Positions 1 to 8,748 of a stretch of 64,000 nucleotides of DNA are shown here, piece after piece (positions within the stretch are counted from its first letter, which is position 1; each line of letters starts with the position of its first letter). The stretch covers positions 1,550,001-1,614,000 of the forward strand of contig NZ_CP077369.1 of the NCBI RefSeq assembly GCF_019048525.1. The letters run 5' to 3'. This DNA comes from Acinetobacter lwoffii (GTDB taxonomy: Bacteria > Pseudomonadota > Gammaproteobacteria > Pseudomonadales > Moraxellaceae). A model generated the notes under the pieces. It did not search any database. It was not told where the DNA came from and was given only the letters and a program-made list of their open reading frames with translations. Made by a program: the position numbers and the translations under genes.

Positions 1-161
1 AAAGTCGCTCTCGCCGTGACATGCGCCGTTCACATGACGCTTTAACCGAGAATGCATTAACTGTAGACCAAGCTACTGGCGAGACTCATCGTCGTCACCA
101 CGTATCTAAAGATGGTATCTACCGTGGTCGTCAATTATTCGCTAAAGCATCTGCTGAATAA
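1..161 (+). CDS. rpmF: 50S ribosomal protein L32, C-terminal part (cut by window edge)
   Basis: The last 52 codons of ribosomal protein L32, a structural protein of the large subunit. The frame opens at base 3 and stops at TAA 159-161. The Arg/His-rich start ([14 protein letters not shown]) and the tail [12 protein letters not shown] fit gammaproteobacterial L32. In enterobacteria rpmF precedes plsX-fabH-fabD; here fabD follows directly, so plsX and fabH are missing from this place. A terminator follows at once, so fabD is probably transcribed separately. Confidence 0.93.
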   Translation, partial: SRSRRDMRRSHDALTENALTVDQATGETHRRHHVSKDGIYRGRQLFAKASAE

Positions 162-191
162 TTGGTGATGTATTAAGCGTCAAGCTTAGTA

Positions 192-224
192 GAAAAAATG
201 GGAGCATTTAGCTCCCTTTTTTTT
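192..224 (+). terminator. Rho-independent terminator after rpmF
   Basis: Six-base-pair stem GGGAGC/GCTCCC (200-205 and 211-216) followed by a run of T. It closes the rpmF transcript before fabD. Confidence 0.85.
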
Positions 225-384
225 GTCTTTGATTTTTAGTGGTATCGGTTTTTTGTTGTATTTGGCAATTACCGCCAGCAAAATTACATGCTAAATTGCG
301 CTCCACAATGATTTAGGTGGTCTTATTGGTCAGTCTTCTTGTTAGGATTGAAGAAGCACACCTCTTGAATGAAAGGATTTTATT

Positions 385-1371
385 ATGTCTGCTACACCAC
401 TCGAACAAGCAGCACCCGCAACAAAAACTGCATTTGTGTTTCCGGGTCAGGGCTCACAAAAAGCCGGTATGCTGGCTGAGCTTGCAGAACAGTTTGCGAG
501 TATTCGCGAGACATTTGCAGAAGCATCTGAAGCCGTCAGTTTTGATCTGTGGCAGATTGCGCAAACTGGCGAAGGTCTGGATCAAACTGAATTTACCCAG
601 CCGGTATTGCTGACTGCAAGTATTGCCTTATGGCGCGTGTGGTTGGAATCTGGCGGTGTAGCACCGAAATATCTGGCAGGCCATTCACTGGGTGAATATA
701 GCGCACTGGTCGCATCGGGTGCTTTAAGCCTGGGTGATGCTGTGAAGCTGGTGAACCTGCGTGGCAAACTCATGCAGACTGCAGTACCTCAGGGTGTAGG
801 CGCGATGGCTGCCATTTTGGGTCTGGACGATGCCAAAGTGATTGAGCTGTGTGCACAAGCAACTGCAGCAGGCGAAGGCTCTGTCGAAGCAGCGAACTAT
901 AATGCGCAAGGGCAAGTAGTCGTTGCAGGCAATAAAGATCGCGTTGAAGCAGTGATGGCATTGGCCAAAGAAAACGGCGGAAAAGCCATTGCATTGCCAG
1001 TATCGGTTCCATCGCATTGTTCATTAATGAAACCTGCTGCTGAACAGTTTGCTCCGGCATTGGAACAAACCGCCATTGAGCTACCACGCATTCCTGTATT
1101 ACAAAATGTAGGCGCGCAAGCGGCAACCAGTGTAGATGAATTGCGTCAGGCGTTGACCGCGCAACTTTATGAGTCGGTACAATGGACTAAAACCTTACAA
1201 TTCCTTCAAGATGAAGGTGTTGAGTACATCGTAGAATGTGGTCCGGGTAATGTATTGACCAACTTGGCGAAACGCTTGCCGAATATTCAAAAAGCACTTC
1301 CACTGGACAGTCAATCTCGTCTGGAAGATGCATTAAACACCGTATTGGCGGCAGAAGGGAAAAGTGCATGA
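385..1371 (+). CDS. fabD: Malonyl-CoA:ACP transacylase
   Basis: Transfers malonyl from CoA to acyl carrier protein, the entry step of type II fatty-acid elongation in the cytoplasm. The 328-residue protein shows the FPGQGSQ motif near residue 19, the nucleophile elbow GHSLGEYS (Ser101), and the catalytic His in VPSHCS (His211); length is about normal for the family. The start at 385 is preceded by a GAAAGGA ribosome site. Its stop overlaps the fabG start by four bases (ATGA), which indicates coupled translation. An alternative frame overlapping the 5' end (317-613) is not protein-like. Confidence 0.97.
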   Translation: MSATPLEQAAPATKTAFVFPGQGSQKAGMLAELAEQFASIRETFAEASEAVSFDLWQIAQTGEGLDQTEFTQPVLLTASIALWRVWLESGGVAPKYLAGHSLGEYSALVASGALSLGDAVKLVNLRGKLMQTAVPQGVGAMAAILGLDDAKVIELCAQATAAGEGSVEAANYNAQGQVVVAGNKDRVEAVMALAKENGGKAIALPVSVPSHCSLMKPAAEQFAPALEQTAIELPRIPVLQNVGAQAATSVDELRQALTAQLYESVQWTKTLQFLQDEGVEYIVECGPGNVLTNLAKRLPNIQKALPLDSQSRLEDALNTVLAAEGKSA

Positions 1372-2102
1372 CACAGGAACGTAAAGTTGCTCTGGTAACA
1401 GGTGCAAGTCGTGGTATTGGTGCTGCGATCGCACAACAGTTGATTCAAGACGGTTATTTTGTCATAGGTACTGCAACGTCTGAAGCAGGTGCGGAAAAAT
1501 TATCTGCACAGTTTGCTGAAAATGGTGCTGGAAGAGTACTAGATGTACGTGACGGTGCAGCGATTGATGGGCTGGTAACGGACATCGAACAGAACTATGG
1601 TCCAGTCCTTGCGTTGGTCAATAATGCCGGTATTACCAAAGACAATTTGCTGCTGCGTATGTCTGAAGATGACTGGGATGATATTTTAAATATTCACCTG
1701 AAAGCAGTTTACCGTTTGTCTAAGCGCGTACTTAAAGGCATGACCAAGGCGCGTTTCGGTCGCATCATCAACATCAGTTCTGTGGTGGCACACTTTGCCA
1801 ACCCGGGTCAGGCCAACTATTCTGCTGCCAAAGCAGGTATTGAAGCATTTAGCCGTAGCCTTGCCAAAGAAATGGGTAGCCGTCAGATTACCGTAAACTC
1901 GGTAGCACCAGGTTTTATTGCGACTGAAATGACTGAGCAGCTAAGCGAAGAAATTCGTAAAAAGATGACTGAGCAGGTGGCATTAAACCGTTTAGGTGAT
2001 CCGCAGGATATCGCAAATGCCGTAAGTTTCTTGGCTTCGGATAAAGCCAGTTACATTACTGGTACAGTTATGCATGTAAATGGGGGCTTATACATGAGCT
2101 AA
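1368..2102 (+). CDS. fabG: 3-oxoacyl-ACP reductase
   Basis: NADPH-dependent short-chain reductase that reduces beta-ketoacyl-ACP in each elongation round. Of 244 residues: cofactor loop TGASRGIG at residues 11-18, NNAG at 85-88, catalytic Ser137/138, Tyr151 and Lys155 (YSAAK), and a typical C-terminal VNGG motif. It starts inside the fabD stop codon and is followed 83 bp later by acpP, so fabD-fabG-acpP forms one fatty-acid operon. Confidence 0.97.
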   Translation: MTQERKVALVTGASRGIGAAIAQQLIQDGYFVIGTATSEAGAEKLSAQFAENGAGRVLDVRDGAAIDGLVTDIEQNYGPVLALVNNAGITKDNLLLRMSEDDWDDILNIHLKAVYRLSKRVLKGMTKARFGRIINISSVVAHFANPGQANYSAAKAGIEAFSRSLAKEMGSRQITVNSVAPGFIATEMTEQLSEEIRKKMTEQVALNRLGDPQDIANAVSFLASDKASYITGTVMHVNGGLYMS

Positions 2103-2185
2103 GCTCAAGTATAAACTTTCCAAATTTTTTAGATTCAATTAAACTAACGGCATTAAAAACGCCACAAGCAATGAGGAGAATTCCT

Positions 2186-2422
2186 GTGAGCGATATCGAA
2201 CAACGTGTTAAGCAAGCAGTTGCAGAACAACTTGGTATCAAAATCGAAGAGATTAAAAACGAAGCATCTTTCATGGATGACTTAGGTGCAGATTCTCTAG
2301 ATCTAGTTGAACTTGTTATGTCTTTCGAAAATGATTTCGACATCACGATTCCTGATGAAGATTCTAACGAAATCACAACTGTTCAATCTGCAATTGACTA
2401 CGTTTCTAAGAAACTAGGTTAA
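2186..2422 (+). CDS. acpP: Acyl carrier protein
   Basis: Carries growing acyl chains on a phosphopantetheine arm. From the GTG at 2186 the product is 78 residues, the usual ACP length, beginning MSDIEQRVK; the attachment site is Ser37 in GADSLD. An upstream in-frame ATG at 2171 would add five residues that overlap the AGGAG ribosome site, so the GTG is preferred. The protein is strongly acidic, as ACPs are. Confidence 0.96.
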   Translation: MSDIEQRVKQAVAEQLGIKIEEIKNEASFMDDLGADSLDLVELVMSFENDFDITIPDEDSNEITTVQSAIDYVSKKLG

Positions 2423-2452
2423 TCGCCGATTTCAGCTTTGCTGAACATAAAG

Positions 2453-2475
2453 ACCACCCTAGAGGTGGTTTTTTT
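2453..2475 (+). terminator. Terminator after acpP
   Basis: ACCACC/GGTGGT stem (2453-2458 and 2464-2469) with a following T run; ends the fabD-fabG-acpP transcript. Confidence 0.88.
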
Positions 2476-2607
2476 GTGTCTGCTTTTCACATGAATGGAG
2501 GTTTTACAATTCATTACCTTTCTGTCACCAATGACTAACTATCTCTCTAGAGTTTTCATTATAAAAATAAGAGTGATGTGACATTAACAACAAGAATGGA
2601 GTCCGCT

Positions 2608-3102
2608 ATGGGTCTTTTTGATTTTGTAAAAGGTATCGGTAAGAAGAATACAGCTGCTGCGGAACCACAGGCTGCACCTACAACGACAACGCCGGCTGCA
2701 GCACAACCTGCGGAGCCTTCTGCTCAGGAAGTGGCAAATAAATTACTCGGCCATGTGAAAAGTCTGGGCCTTCCGATCACTGGTTTATCCATCAGTTATA
2801 ATTCAGCCTCGGATCTGGCCACGGTCAGAGGTCAGGTGCAAAGTCAGGCCGATCGTGAAAAAATTATTCTGGCGGTGGGGAATATTGATCATGTGGCCAA
2901 AGTGGATGATCAGCTTACGGTCAGCAGCCCTGAACCGGAAAGCAAATTCTATACGGTAAAATCGGGGGATAGCTTGTCAAAAATCTCGAAAGAATTTTAT
3001 GGTGATGCCAATCAGTACAATAAGATCTTTGAGGCCAATCGCCCATTGCTCAAAGATGCTGATGATATTTTCCCGGGACAGGTACTCCGTATTCCTGCTT
3101 AA
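2608..3102 (+). CDS. BON-LysM protein, Kbp/YgaU-like
   Basis: A 164-residue protein with the architecture of E. coli Kbp (YgaU), a potassium-binding BON-LysM protein. The N terminus MGLFDFVKGIGKK is Kbp-like, then a low-complexity Ala/Pro/Thr linker (about 15-45), a BON domain (about 45-110) and a C-terminal LysM domain (about 115-163, YTVKSGDSLSKISKEFYGD). No signal peptide is seen. The ATG at 2608 follows a GGAG site; the ATG-less extension to 2578 lacks support. Potassium binding is inferred from the family and was not tested here. Confidence 0.85.
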   Translation: MGLFDFVKGIGKKNTAAAEPQAAPTTTTPAAAQPAEPSAQEVANKLLGHVKSLGLPITGLSISYNSASDLATVRGQVQSQADREKIILAVGNIDHVAKVDDQLTVSSPEPESKFYTVKSGDSLSKISKEFYGDANQYNKIFEANRPLLKDADDIFPGQVLRIPA

Positions 3103-3132
3103 GGTTTAATAAGTCCAATCAATGTTCAATCT

Positions 3133-3160
3133 CAAAGCCCCGTTTGGGGCTTTGTTGTTT
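3133..3160 (+). terminator. Terminator after the BON-LysM gene
   Basis: CAAAGCCCC/GGGGCTTTG stem with a four-base loop, then TTGTTTTT. Confidence 0.85.
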
Positions 3161-3189
3161 TTGCTGGTAGCTTTAGAAATTCAAAATCA

Positions 3190-3657
3190 TTAAATACCCA
3201 AGTCCAGATATAAACTTTCTTTGACTTCTTCCATCACTACATAACTATGTGAAGATGCAGAAGCGGGCAGTTTTTTCAGTAAATCCCCCAGTAAACGGCG
3301 ATAAGCACTCATTTCTTTTAAACGTGCTTTGACCAGATAATCAAAATCACCGGAAATTAAATGGCATTCCAGGACTTCTGGAATCTCAGTCAGATTACGA
3401 GCCACCTGATCAAAGACATCTCCTGATTTGGCGGAGAGTTTGATTTCCAGAAAAACCAGCAGGTTGCGCTCCAGCATTTCCGGATTTAAACGGGCGTAAT
3501 AGCCCATGATAATGCCTTCGCGCTCTAGCCGTTTTACCCGTTCTGAACAGGGCGTGGTCGATAGATTGACGCGTGCTGCAAGTTCGCTAATGGCAATCCG
3601 GCCATCGCGTTGCAGGATATCCAGAATCATGCGGTCAATGCGGTCTAATTTGCGCAT
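3190..3657 (-). CDS. Lrp/AsnC-family regulator of the D-alanine locus
   Basis: A 155-residue Lrp-type transcription factor: N-terminal winged helix-turn-helix (about 3-60, ISELAARVNLS...CSERVKRLE) and C-terminal RAM ligand-binding domain (about 65-150, with SGDFDYLVKA). It is divergent from dadA with 141 bp between, the usual arrangement for a local regulator that senses alanine and controls dad genes; that role is inferred from position. The ATG at 3657 is preferred over the adjacent TTG at 3660, since GAGGGA lies 8-9 bp upstream. Confidence 0.88.
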   Translation of the reverse strand: MRKLDRIDRMILDILQRDGRIAISELAARVNLSTTPCSERVKRLEREGIIMGYYARLNPEMLERNLLVFLEIKLSAKSGDVFDQVARNLTEIPEVLECHLISGDFDYLVKARLKEMSAYRRLLGDLLKKLPASASSHSYVVMEEVKESLYLDLGI

Positions 3658-3700
3658 CAATATTTCCCTCTTTTTTTTTAATTCTGCCCGAAAAAATATT

Positions 3701-3760
3701 TATTCCACTGAATATACAGTCTGAATATAGTGAATTTAACTATTAAAGCAAAAATATACT
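3701..3760. promoter_or_regulatory. Probable Lrp-type operator and dadA promoter region
   Basis: Two direct copies of CTGAATATA at 3708-3716 and 3721-3729 (13 bp apart) in very AT-rich DNA, followed by a -10-like TATACT at 3755-3760 without a good -35 box. Helically spaced AT-rich half sites plus a weak promoter fit an activator-dependent dadA promoter. Seen: the repeats. Inferred: binding by the divergent Lrp-family protein. Confidence 0.45.
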
Positions 3761-3798
3761 AGTGAAATAAACTGAAAAGATGTTTGAGGGTTAAGGTA

Positions 3799-5058
3799 AT
3801 GCGCGTATTGGTTTTAGGTAGTGGTGTGATTGGTGTGGCAAGCGCTTACTATCTGGCGCAGCAGGGAGCAACCGTGACTGTGTTGGATCGTCAGGCAGGT
3901 CCGGCGCAAGAAACCAGCTTCGGTAATGCCGGGCAGATTTCTCCAGGATATTCGACCCCTTGGGCTGCACCAGGTATTCCATTTAAGGCAGTCAAATGGA
4001 TGTTTCAGCATCATGCACCGTTGGCGATTAATGTCGATGGCAGCTTGTGGCAATTGCAGTGGATGGCACAAATGCTGAAAAACTGTAATGCCCAGCATTA
4101 TGCAGTCAATAAAGAACGGATGGTGCGTGTGGCTGAATACAGCCGTGACTGTTTGCGTAATTTGCGTCGCGATATTGGCATCTCTTATGAGAACCGCTCG
4201 AAAGGCACTTTGCAGATTTTCCGTAAAGATGCGCAGCTGGATGCGGTGCAGCGCGATATCGAGGTTCTGAAAGAAACCGGAGTGGAGTTTGAACTGCTGG
4301 ACCGCGATGGACTGGCGCGTGTAGAACCGGCATTGGCACAGGCTAAAGATAAACTGGTGGGTGGTCTGCATTTACCCAATGATGAGACGGGTGACTGCTA
4401 TCTGTTTACCAATGCTTTGGCAGAGCATGCCAAAGGGATGGGTGTAGAGTTTAAGTTTAATCAAAACGTTGAAAAGCTGATTGTAGAAGGTGACCAGATC
4501 AAAGGTGTTCTGGTGAATGGTCAGGTGCTCACGGCAGATAAATATGTGCTGGCCTTTGGTAGTTATTCACGTGATTTCCTCAAACCGCTTGAACTGAATT
4601 TACCGGTCTATCCGGTGAAAGGTTATTCACTGACCATTCCGATTTTAGATCCGGCCTATGCACCACAATCTACAGTACTGGATGAAACCTATAAAATTGC
4701 GATTACCCGTTTCGACCAGCGCATCCGCGTAGGGGGAATGGCTGAACTGAGCGGTTTTAACTTGGGTCTGAATGAAGACCGTCGTGGCACGTTGGAAATG
4801 GTGACCCGTGATTTATTCCCGGGGGGTGACATGAATCAGGCCAGCTTCTGGACAGGCCTGCGTCCAATGACCCCGGACAGTACGCCAATTATTGGGAAAA
4901 CCCGTTTTAAAAACCTGTTCCTGAATACTGGACATGGCACGCTGGGTTGGACCATGGCCTGCGGTTCAGGGAAATTAATCAGCGATCTGGTTTTGGCACG
5001 TGATCCTGAAATTAGTACCGAAGGATTGTCATTGGCGCGCTATCACCAGGCGGCTTAA
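3799..5058 (+). CDS. dadA: D-amino acid dehydrogenase, small subunit
   Basis: Membrane-associated FAD enzyme that oxidises D-alanine to pyruvate and ammonia, feeding electrons to the respiratory chain. The 419-residue protein matches E. coli DadA throughout: FAD loop [11 protein letters not shown] near residue 5, [46 protein letters not shown] and the C-terminal [16 protein letters not shown]. The ATG at 3799 is preferred; a TTG five codons upstream adds residues outside the family pattern. First gene of the locus with the racemase, RidA protein and permease. Confidence 0.96.
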   Translation: MRVLVLGSGVIGVASAYYLAQQGATVTVLDRQAGPAQETSFGNAGQISPGYSTPWAAPGIPFKAVKWMFQHHAPLAINVDGSLWQLQWMAQMLKNCNAQHYAVNKERMVRVAEYSRDCLRNLRRDIGISYENRSKGTLQIFRKDAQLDAVQRDIEVLKETGVEFELLDRDGLARVEPALAQAKDKLVGGLHLPNDETGDCYLFTNALAEHAKGMGVEFKFNQNVEKLIVEGDQIKGVLVNGQVLTADKYVLAFGSYSRDFLKPLELNLPVYPVKGYSLTIPILDPAYAPQSTVLDETYKIAITRFDQRIRVGGMAELSGFNLGLNEDRRGTLEMVTRDLFPGGDMNQASFWTGLRPMTPDSTPIIGKTRFKNLFLNTGHGTLGWTMACGSGKLISDLVLARDPEISTEGLSLARYHQAA

Positions 5059-5092
5059 GACTATCTGAGGCGGAATATTCAAGGAGGAATGT

Positions 5093-6205
5093 ATGCCACG
5101 TCCCATTACTGCAATTATCCATCAACAGGCGCTTGCGCATAATTTAAGTGTGGCGCGCCAATGTATGCCCAATAGTCAGGTATTTGCCGTGGTCAAGGCC
5201 AATGCCTATGGGCACGGGATTGAACGTGTCTATGCTGGACTTGAAGGTGCAGACGGTTTTGCCTTTCTGGATATTGAAGAGGGCGCGCGGCTACGTGCGC
5301 TGGGATGCAAGAAGCCGCTAATGTTGCTCGAAGGTATTTTCGCTTTTGAGGATTTATTTGCATGTGTGAAGCATGAAATGAGCTTTGCCATTCATTCCCG
5401 ACATCAAGTGCAATGGCTGAAACAGTTTGCCGAAATAGCGCCGGATGCACAGTTTGATGTGTATTTGAAAATGAACAGCGGCATGAACCGTCTGGGTTTC
5501 GAGCCGCAGCAATATGCAGATATCTGGCAGGAGCTGCAACAGCTGAACACTGTCCGTTCCATTACCCATATGACCCATTTCTCCGATGCGGATGGTCAGC
5601 GTTTTGGCGTGGACGGGATTCAGTATCAAAACCTGATTTTTAGCCAGTCCATTCAGGGGCTTGAAGGTAAAATCTCGCTCAGTAACAGTGCAGCCATTCT
5701 GCGGCATCATCAAACCCTTCATTCCGATATCGTACGTAGCGGCATCATGCTGTATGGCAGTTCACCGGATTATCCAACACACACGATTCTAGACTGGAAT
5801 CTGCAACCGAGCATGAGCTTACGCAGTGAAATTATCGCCATTCAAACGATCCAGACAGGTCAGAGCATTGGCTATGGTTCCAAATTTATTGCCACACAGG
5901 ATATGCGGATCGGCATTGTGGCCTGTGGCTATGCCGATGGCTATCAACGTCTATCGGCGACCGGTACGCCTGTGCTGGTCGATTCAATGAAAACACACAC
6001 ATTGGGTCGGGTCAGTATGGATATGCTGGCCGTAGATCTGACTGCACTGCCGCAGACGAATGTCGGTAGTGAAGTGGTACTTTGGGGCCAATCTTCCCAA
6101 GGTGTGGTTTTGCCGATTGATGAAGTGGCGGCCAGTTCAGGCACCATCGGCTATGAGCTGATGTGTGCGGTGACCGCTCGGGTTCATTTCCAGATTGACG
6201 CTTAA
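5093..6205 (+). CDS. dadX: Alanine racemase, catabolic type
   Basis: PLP enzyme interconverting L- and D-alanine; next to dadA it supplies D-alanine for oxidation. Of 370 residues: PLP lysine Lys35 in VVKANAYGHG, substrate-binding segment KMNSGMNRLGF (about 125-135), and GYGSKF (about 260) carrying the second catalytic Tyr. A strong AAGGAGGA site precedes ATG 5093, 34 bp after dadA. The symbol dadX rather than alr rests on context only; sequence does not separate the two. Confidence 0.92.
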   Translation: MPRPITAIIHQQALAHNLSVARQCMPNSQVFAVVKANAYGHGIERVYAGLEGADGFAFLDIEEGARLRALGCKKPLMLLEGIFAFEDLFACVKHEMSFAIHSRHQVQWLKQFAEIAPDAQFDVYLKMNSGMNRLGFEPQQYADIWQELQQLNTVRSITHMTHFSDADGQRFGVDGIQYQNLIFSQSIQGLEGKISLSNSAAILRHHQTLHSDIVRSGIMLYGSSPDYPTHTILDWNLQPSMSLRSEIIAIQTIQTGQSIGYGSKFIATQDMRIGIVACGYADGYQRLSATGTPVLVDSMKTHTLGRVSMDMLAVDLTALPQTNVGSEVVLWGQSSQGVVLPIDEVAASSGTIGYELMCAVTARVHFQIDA

Positions 6206-6253
6206 ATTTTTAATTTAAATTTTATTTAAATATCCCAAACAAGGAATATCAGC

Positions 6254-6619
6254 ATGACACAGGCAAATACAGCCATTCAGCGACTCAACAGCAATCAAAT
6301 CATGAGTGCGGTGACGATTCATCAGCAAACCGTGTATCTATCGGGTCAGGTGCCGAATAGCACGGATATGGATGTACGCGGCCAAACACTGGAAGTCTTT
6401 GCAAAAATTGAGGAATTGCTTGCATTGGCCAATACTGATAAAAGCCAGCTGCTTTCTGCACAACTGTTCGTGAAAAATCTGGATGATTTTCAAACTGTGA
6501 ATCAGCTTTGGGTGGAATGGTTACAAGGTCATGGCACGCCGGCACGTGCCACGATTCAGGCAGATTTGGTTAATCCGGACTGGCTGATTGAAATTGCAGT
6601 CATTGCAGCTCAAGCTTAA
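6254..6619 (+). CDS. RidA/YjgF-family enamine/imine deaminase
   Basis: 121-residue RidA-like protein. The family hydrolyses reactive enamines and imines made by PLP enzymes; placement after a racemase and a D-amino-acid dehydrogenase fits clearing of 2-iminopropionate. Seen: the YjgF fold pattern with VYLSGQVP near residue 27, VRGQTLEVFAKIEELL, and GTPARATIQADL near 97-108, whose Arg binds the carboxylate. AAGGAA lies ahead of the ATG. It is 48 bp after the racemase, probably in the same transcript. Confidence 0.88.
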   Translation: MTQANTAIQRLNSNQIMSAVTIHQQTVYLSGQVPNSTDMDVRGQTLEVFAKIEELLALANTDKSQLLSAQLFVKNLDDFQTVNQLWVEWLQGHGTPARATIQADLVNPDWLIEIAVIAAQA

Positions 6620-6788
6620 TTTAATTTTTAATGTTGAAATCTCCCATGCAATGATTTAAGTCGTTTTAGTGCAGTAAATCTCACTGAACAGCGCAGTAAA
6701 AAGTATGAAAATGTCATAATAAGCGTTCGAGGACTGAACGTTGTAAATTCAGCTTGATGCTGTTGTAAAGATTAAAAAGGATGTAAAA

Positions 6789-8216
6789 ATGAAAACCACC
6801 CCGGGCACAGAAGACGTAAAATCGTCGCCGCATGAGTTGCAACGAAAACTCTCTAACCGACATTTGCAGTTAATCGCCATTGGTGGCTGTATCGGTACTG
6901 GCCTGTTTATGGGATCGGGAAAAACCATCTCCCTGGCAGGCCCTTCAATTTTGATCATTTATATGATCATTGGTGGCATGTTCTTCTTCCTGATGCGTGC
7001 GTTGGGTGAAATGCTGTTGTCCAATCTGCATTACAAATCTTTTATTGATATGGCCCATGACCTGATCGGGCCGGGTGCTGGCTATTATATTGGCTGGTCG
7101 TACTGGCTGGGTTGGGTGCTGGTAGGGATTGCCGATCTCGCGGCGATTATTAACTATTTGAGTTTCTGGCTGCCCGAAGGCATGGCCTTTACCCCGATGG
7201 GGCAGGCGATGATTAGTATTGGCTGTGTGCTGTTTATTCTCGCGATTAACCTAGTCACGGTAAAACTGTTTGGTGAGATTGAATTCTGGTTTGCACTGAT
7301 CAAGATTTTAGCTATTCTCGGTTTGATCTTTGTCGGTGGTTATATGGTGTTTAGCGGTTTTCAGGCACCGAGTGGCGCCGTCGCCAGCTTTAGTAATGTC
7401 TGGGCACATGGTGGTTTATTTCCCAAAGGCTTTACCGGTTTTCTGGCAGGCTTCCAGATTGCCATGTTTGCCTTTGTCGGGGTGGAACTGCTCGGCACCA
7501 TGGCGGCAGAAACAAAAGATCCGGAAAAGAATTTACCCAAAGCGGTCAACGCCATTCCTACACGGATCATTCTGTTCTATGTATTGTCATTGCTGATGAT
7601 CATGTCGGTCACACCGTGGCATCTGATTCCTGCGGATCAAAGTCCTTTTGTGAGTTTGTTTCTGTATGCCGGTATTCCAACTTCAGCCATTATCATGAAC
7701 CTGGTGGTGTTGTCGTCAGTGATGTCCTCTATGAACAGTGGCGTATTCTCGACCAGCCGTATGTTGTTTGGTCTGGCACGTGACGGACAAGCACCTCAAG
7801 CTTTGGCGCGGTTATCTAGCAGAGCTGTACCAGCCACAGGGTTATTTTTCTCCTGTGCTTTTATTATGTTGGGGGCAGCATTTCAGTATTTTGTACCAAA
7901 CACCATGGAAGCTTTTACTCTGGCAAGTTCGCTGTGTGTGATCCTGTTTATTAGTATCTGGAGCATCATCATGGTGTGCTACATCCGTTACCGTAAGCAG
8001 CAACCGCAAAAACATGTGGCTTCGACCTTTAAAATGCCGGGTGGGGTATGGATGTCTTATGTGGTATTAGCATTCTTGTTGTTCGCCTTGATTATTCTAA
8101 GCTTGGAACCTGATACTCTAAAAGCTCTGATGATCAGTCCTTTATGGTTGATTATTCTGGCAGTGACCTATCGTTTGCTGTATAAGCCGCGTATGCGTCA
8201 GCGTGGTAATCCTTAA
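6789..8216 (+). CDS. cycA: D-serine/D-alanine/glycine permease, CycA-type
   Basis: 475-residue APC-superfamily amino-acid:proton symporter with about 12 membrane helices. It matches E. coli CycA along its whole length, e.g. IAIGGCIGTGLFMGSGKTIS in helix 1, AETKDPEKNLPKA, and NSGVFSTSRMLFGLA. It would import the D-alanine degraded by dadA. It sits 169 bp after the RidA gene, a gap containing a small hairpin (CGTTC/GAACG near 6724-6741) but no terminator with a T run, so it may be co-transcribed or have its own promoter. Confidence 0.92.
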   Translation: MKTTPGTEDVKSSPHELQRKLSNRHLQLIAIGGCIGTGLFMGSGKTISLAGPSILIIYMIIGGMFFFLMRALGEMLLSNLHYKSFIDMAHDLIGPGAGYYIGWSYWLGWVLVGIADLAAIINYLSFWLPEGMAFTPMGQAMISIGCVLFILAINLVTVKLFGEIEFWFALIKILAILGLIFVGGYMVFSGFQAPSGAVASFSNVWAHGGLFPKGFTGFLAGFQIAMFAFVGVELLGTMAAETKDPEKNLPKAVNAIPTRIILFYVLSLLMIMSVTPWHLIPADQSPFVSLFLYAGIPTSAIIMNLVVLSSVMSSMNSGVFSTSRMLFGLARDGQAPQALARLSSRAVPATGLFFSCAFIMLGAAFQYFVPNTMEAFTLASSLCVILFISIWSIIMVCYIRYRKQQPQKHVASTFKMPGGVWMSYVVLAFLLFALIILSLEPDTLKALMISPLWLIILAVTYRLLYKPRMRQRGNP

Positions 8217-8230
8217 ATATTCAGACATAA

Positions 8231-8258
8231 AAAATCCCCGACTGATCGGGGATTTTTT
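8231..8258. terminator. Bidirectional terminator between cycA and hemJ
   Basis: AAAATCCCCGA/TCGGGGATTTT stem, loop CTGA, with A and T runs on either side, so it can serve both converging genes. Confidence 0.9.
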
Positions 8259-8272
8259 ATTTAGCAGGTGAA

Positions 8273-8725
8273 TTAGAAAGTAGGTTTAACTACGACTAAA
8301 ATCACCACTGCAAATAAGATCAGGGTTGGCATCTCATTAAAATAACGCCAAAACTTGTGTGACTTGTAATGTGCATTATCAATCAGCTTCTTGCGGTAAT
8401 AACCACACACCAGATGGTAAATCACCAATAAGCCGACCAGGCCGACTTTAAGGTAAAACCATAAGGCTTCATGATAGTGACGCGTTGCATCACCCCAATC
8501 CACCAGAAAGTGCGCTGTAATCAAGGTAGCCAGCATGGCTGGCCACATGATGCCACGGTACAGCTTGCGTTCCATGACTTCAAAGCGTTGATGACTGACG
8601 GCATCTTCGCTCATGGCATGATAAACATATAACCGTGGCAAGTAGAACAAAGCCGCGAACCAGCAAACCACCGCAATAATATGTAATGCTTTTACCCACA
8701 AGAAAGCATCAGAAGGAGCATCCAT
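8273..8725 (-). CDS. hemJ: Protoporphyrinogen IX oxidase, HemJ type
   Basis: About 150-residue integral membrane protein of the HemJ (UPF0093) family, which oxidises protoporphyrinogen IX to protoporphyrin IX in haem synthesis in bacteria without HemG or HemY; the function is established for Acinetobacter and cyanobacterial members. Four hydrophobic helices are visible, with the family His in KALHIIAVVCWFAALFYLPR and a conserved basic pair near WFYLKVGLV. The ATG at 8725 is chosen over a TTG one codon upstream. It lies 23 bp downstream of fabB in the same direction. Confidence 0.88.
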   Translation of the reverse strand: MDAPSDAFLWVKALHIIAVVCWFAALFYLPRLYVYHAMSEDAVSHQRFEVMERKLYRGIMWPAMLATLITAHFLVDWGDATRHYHEALWFYLKVGLVGLLVIYHLVCGYYRKKLIDNAHYKSHKFWRYFNEMPTLILFAVVILVVVKPTF

Positions 8726-8748
8726 CAAGTCACCCTAAACTGGGCAGC

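Noticed and set aside
317..613. 98-codon ORF overlapping the fabD start
   Set aside because: Out-of-frame shadow of fabD with Leu/His-rich random composition; fabD itself has all catalytic motifs.
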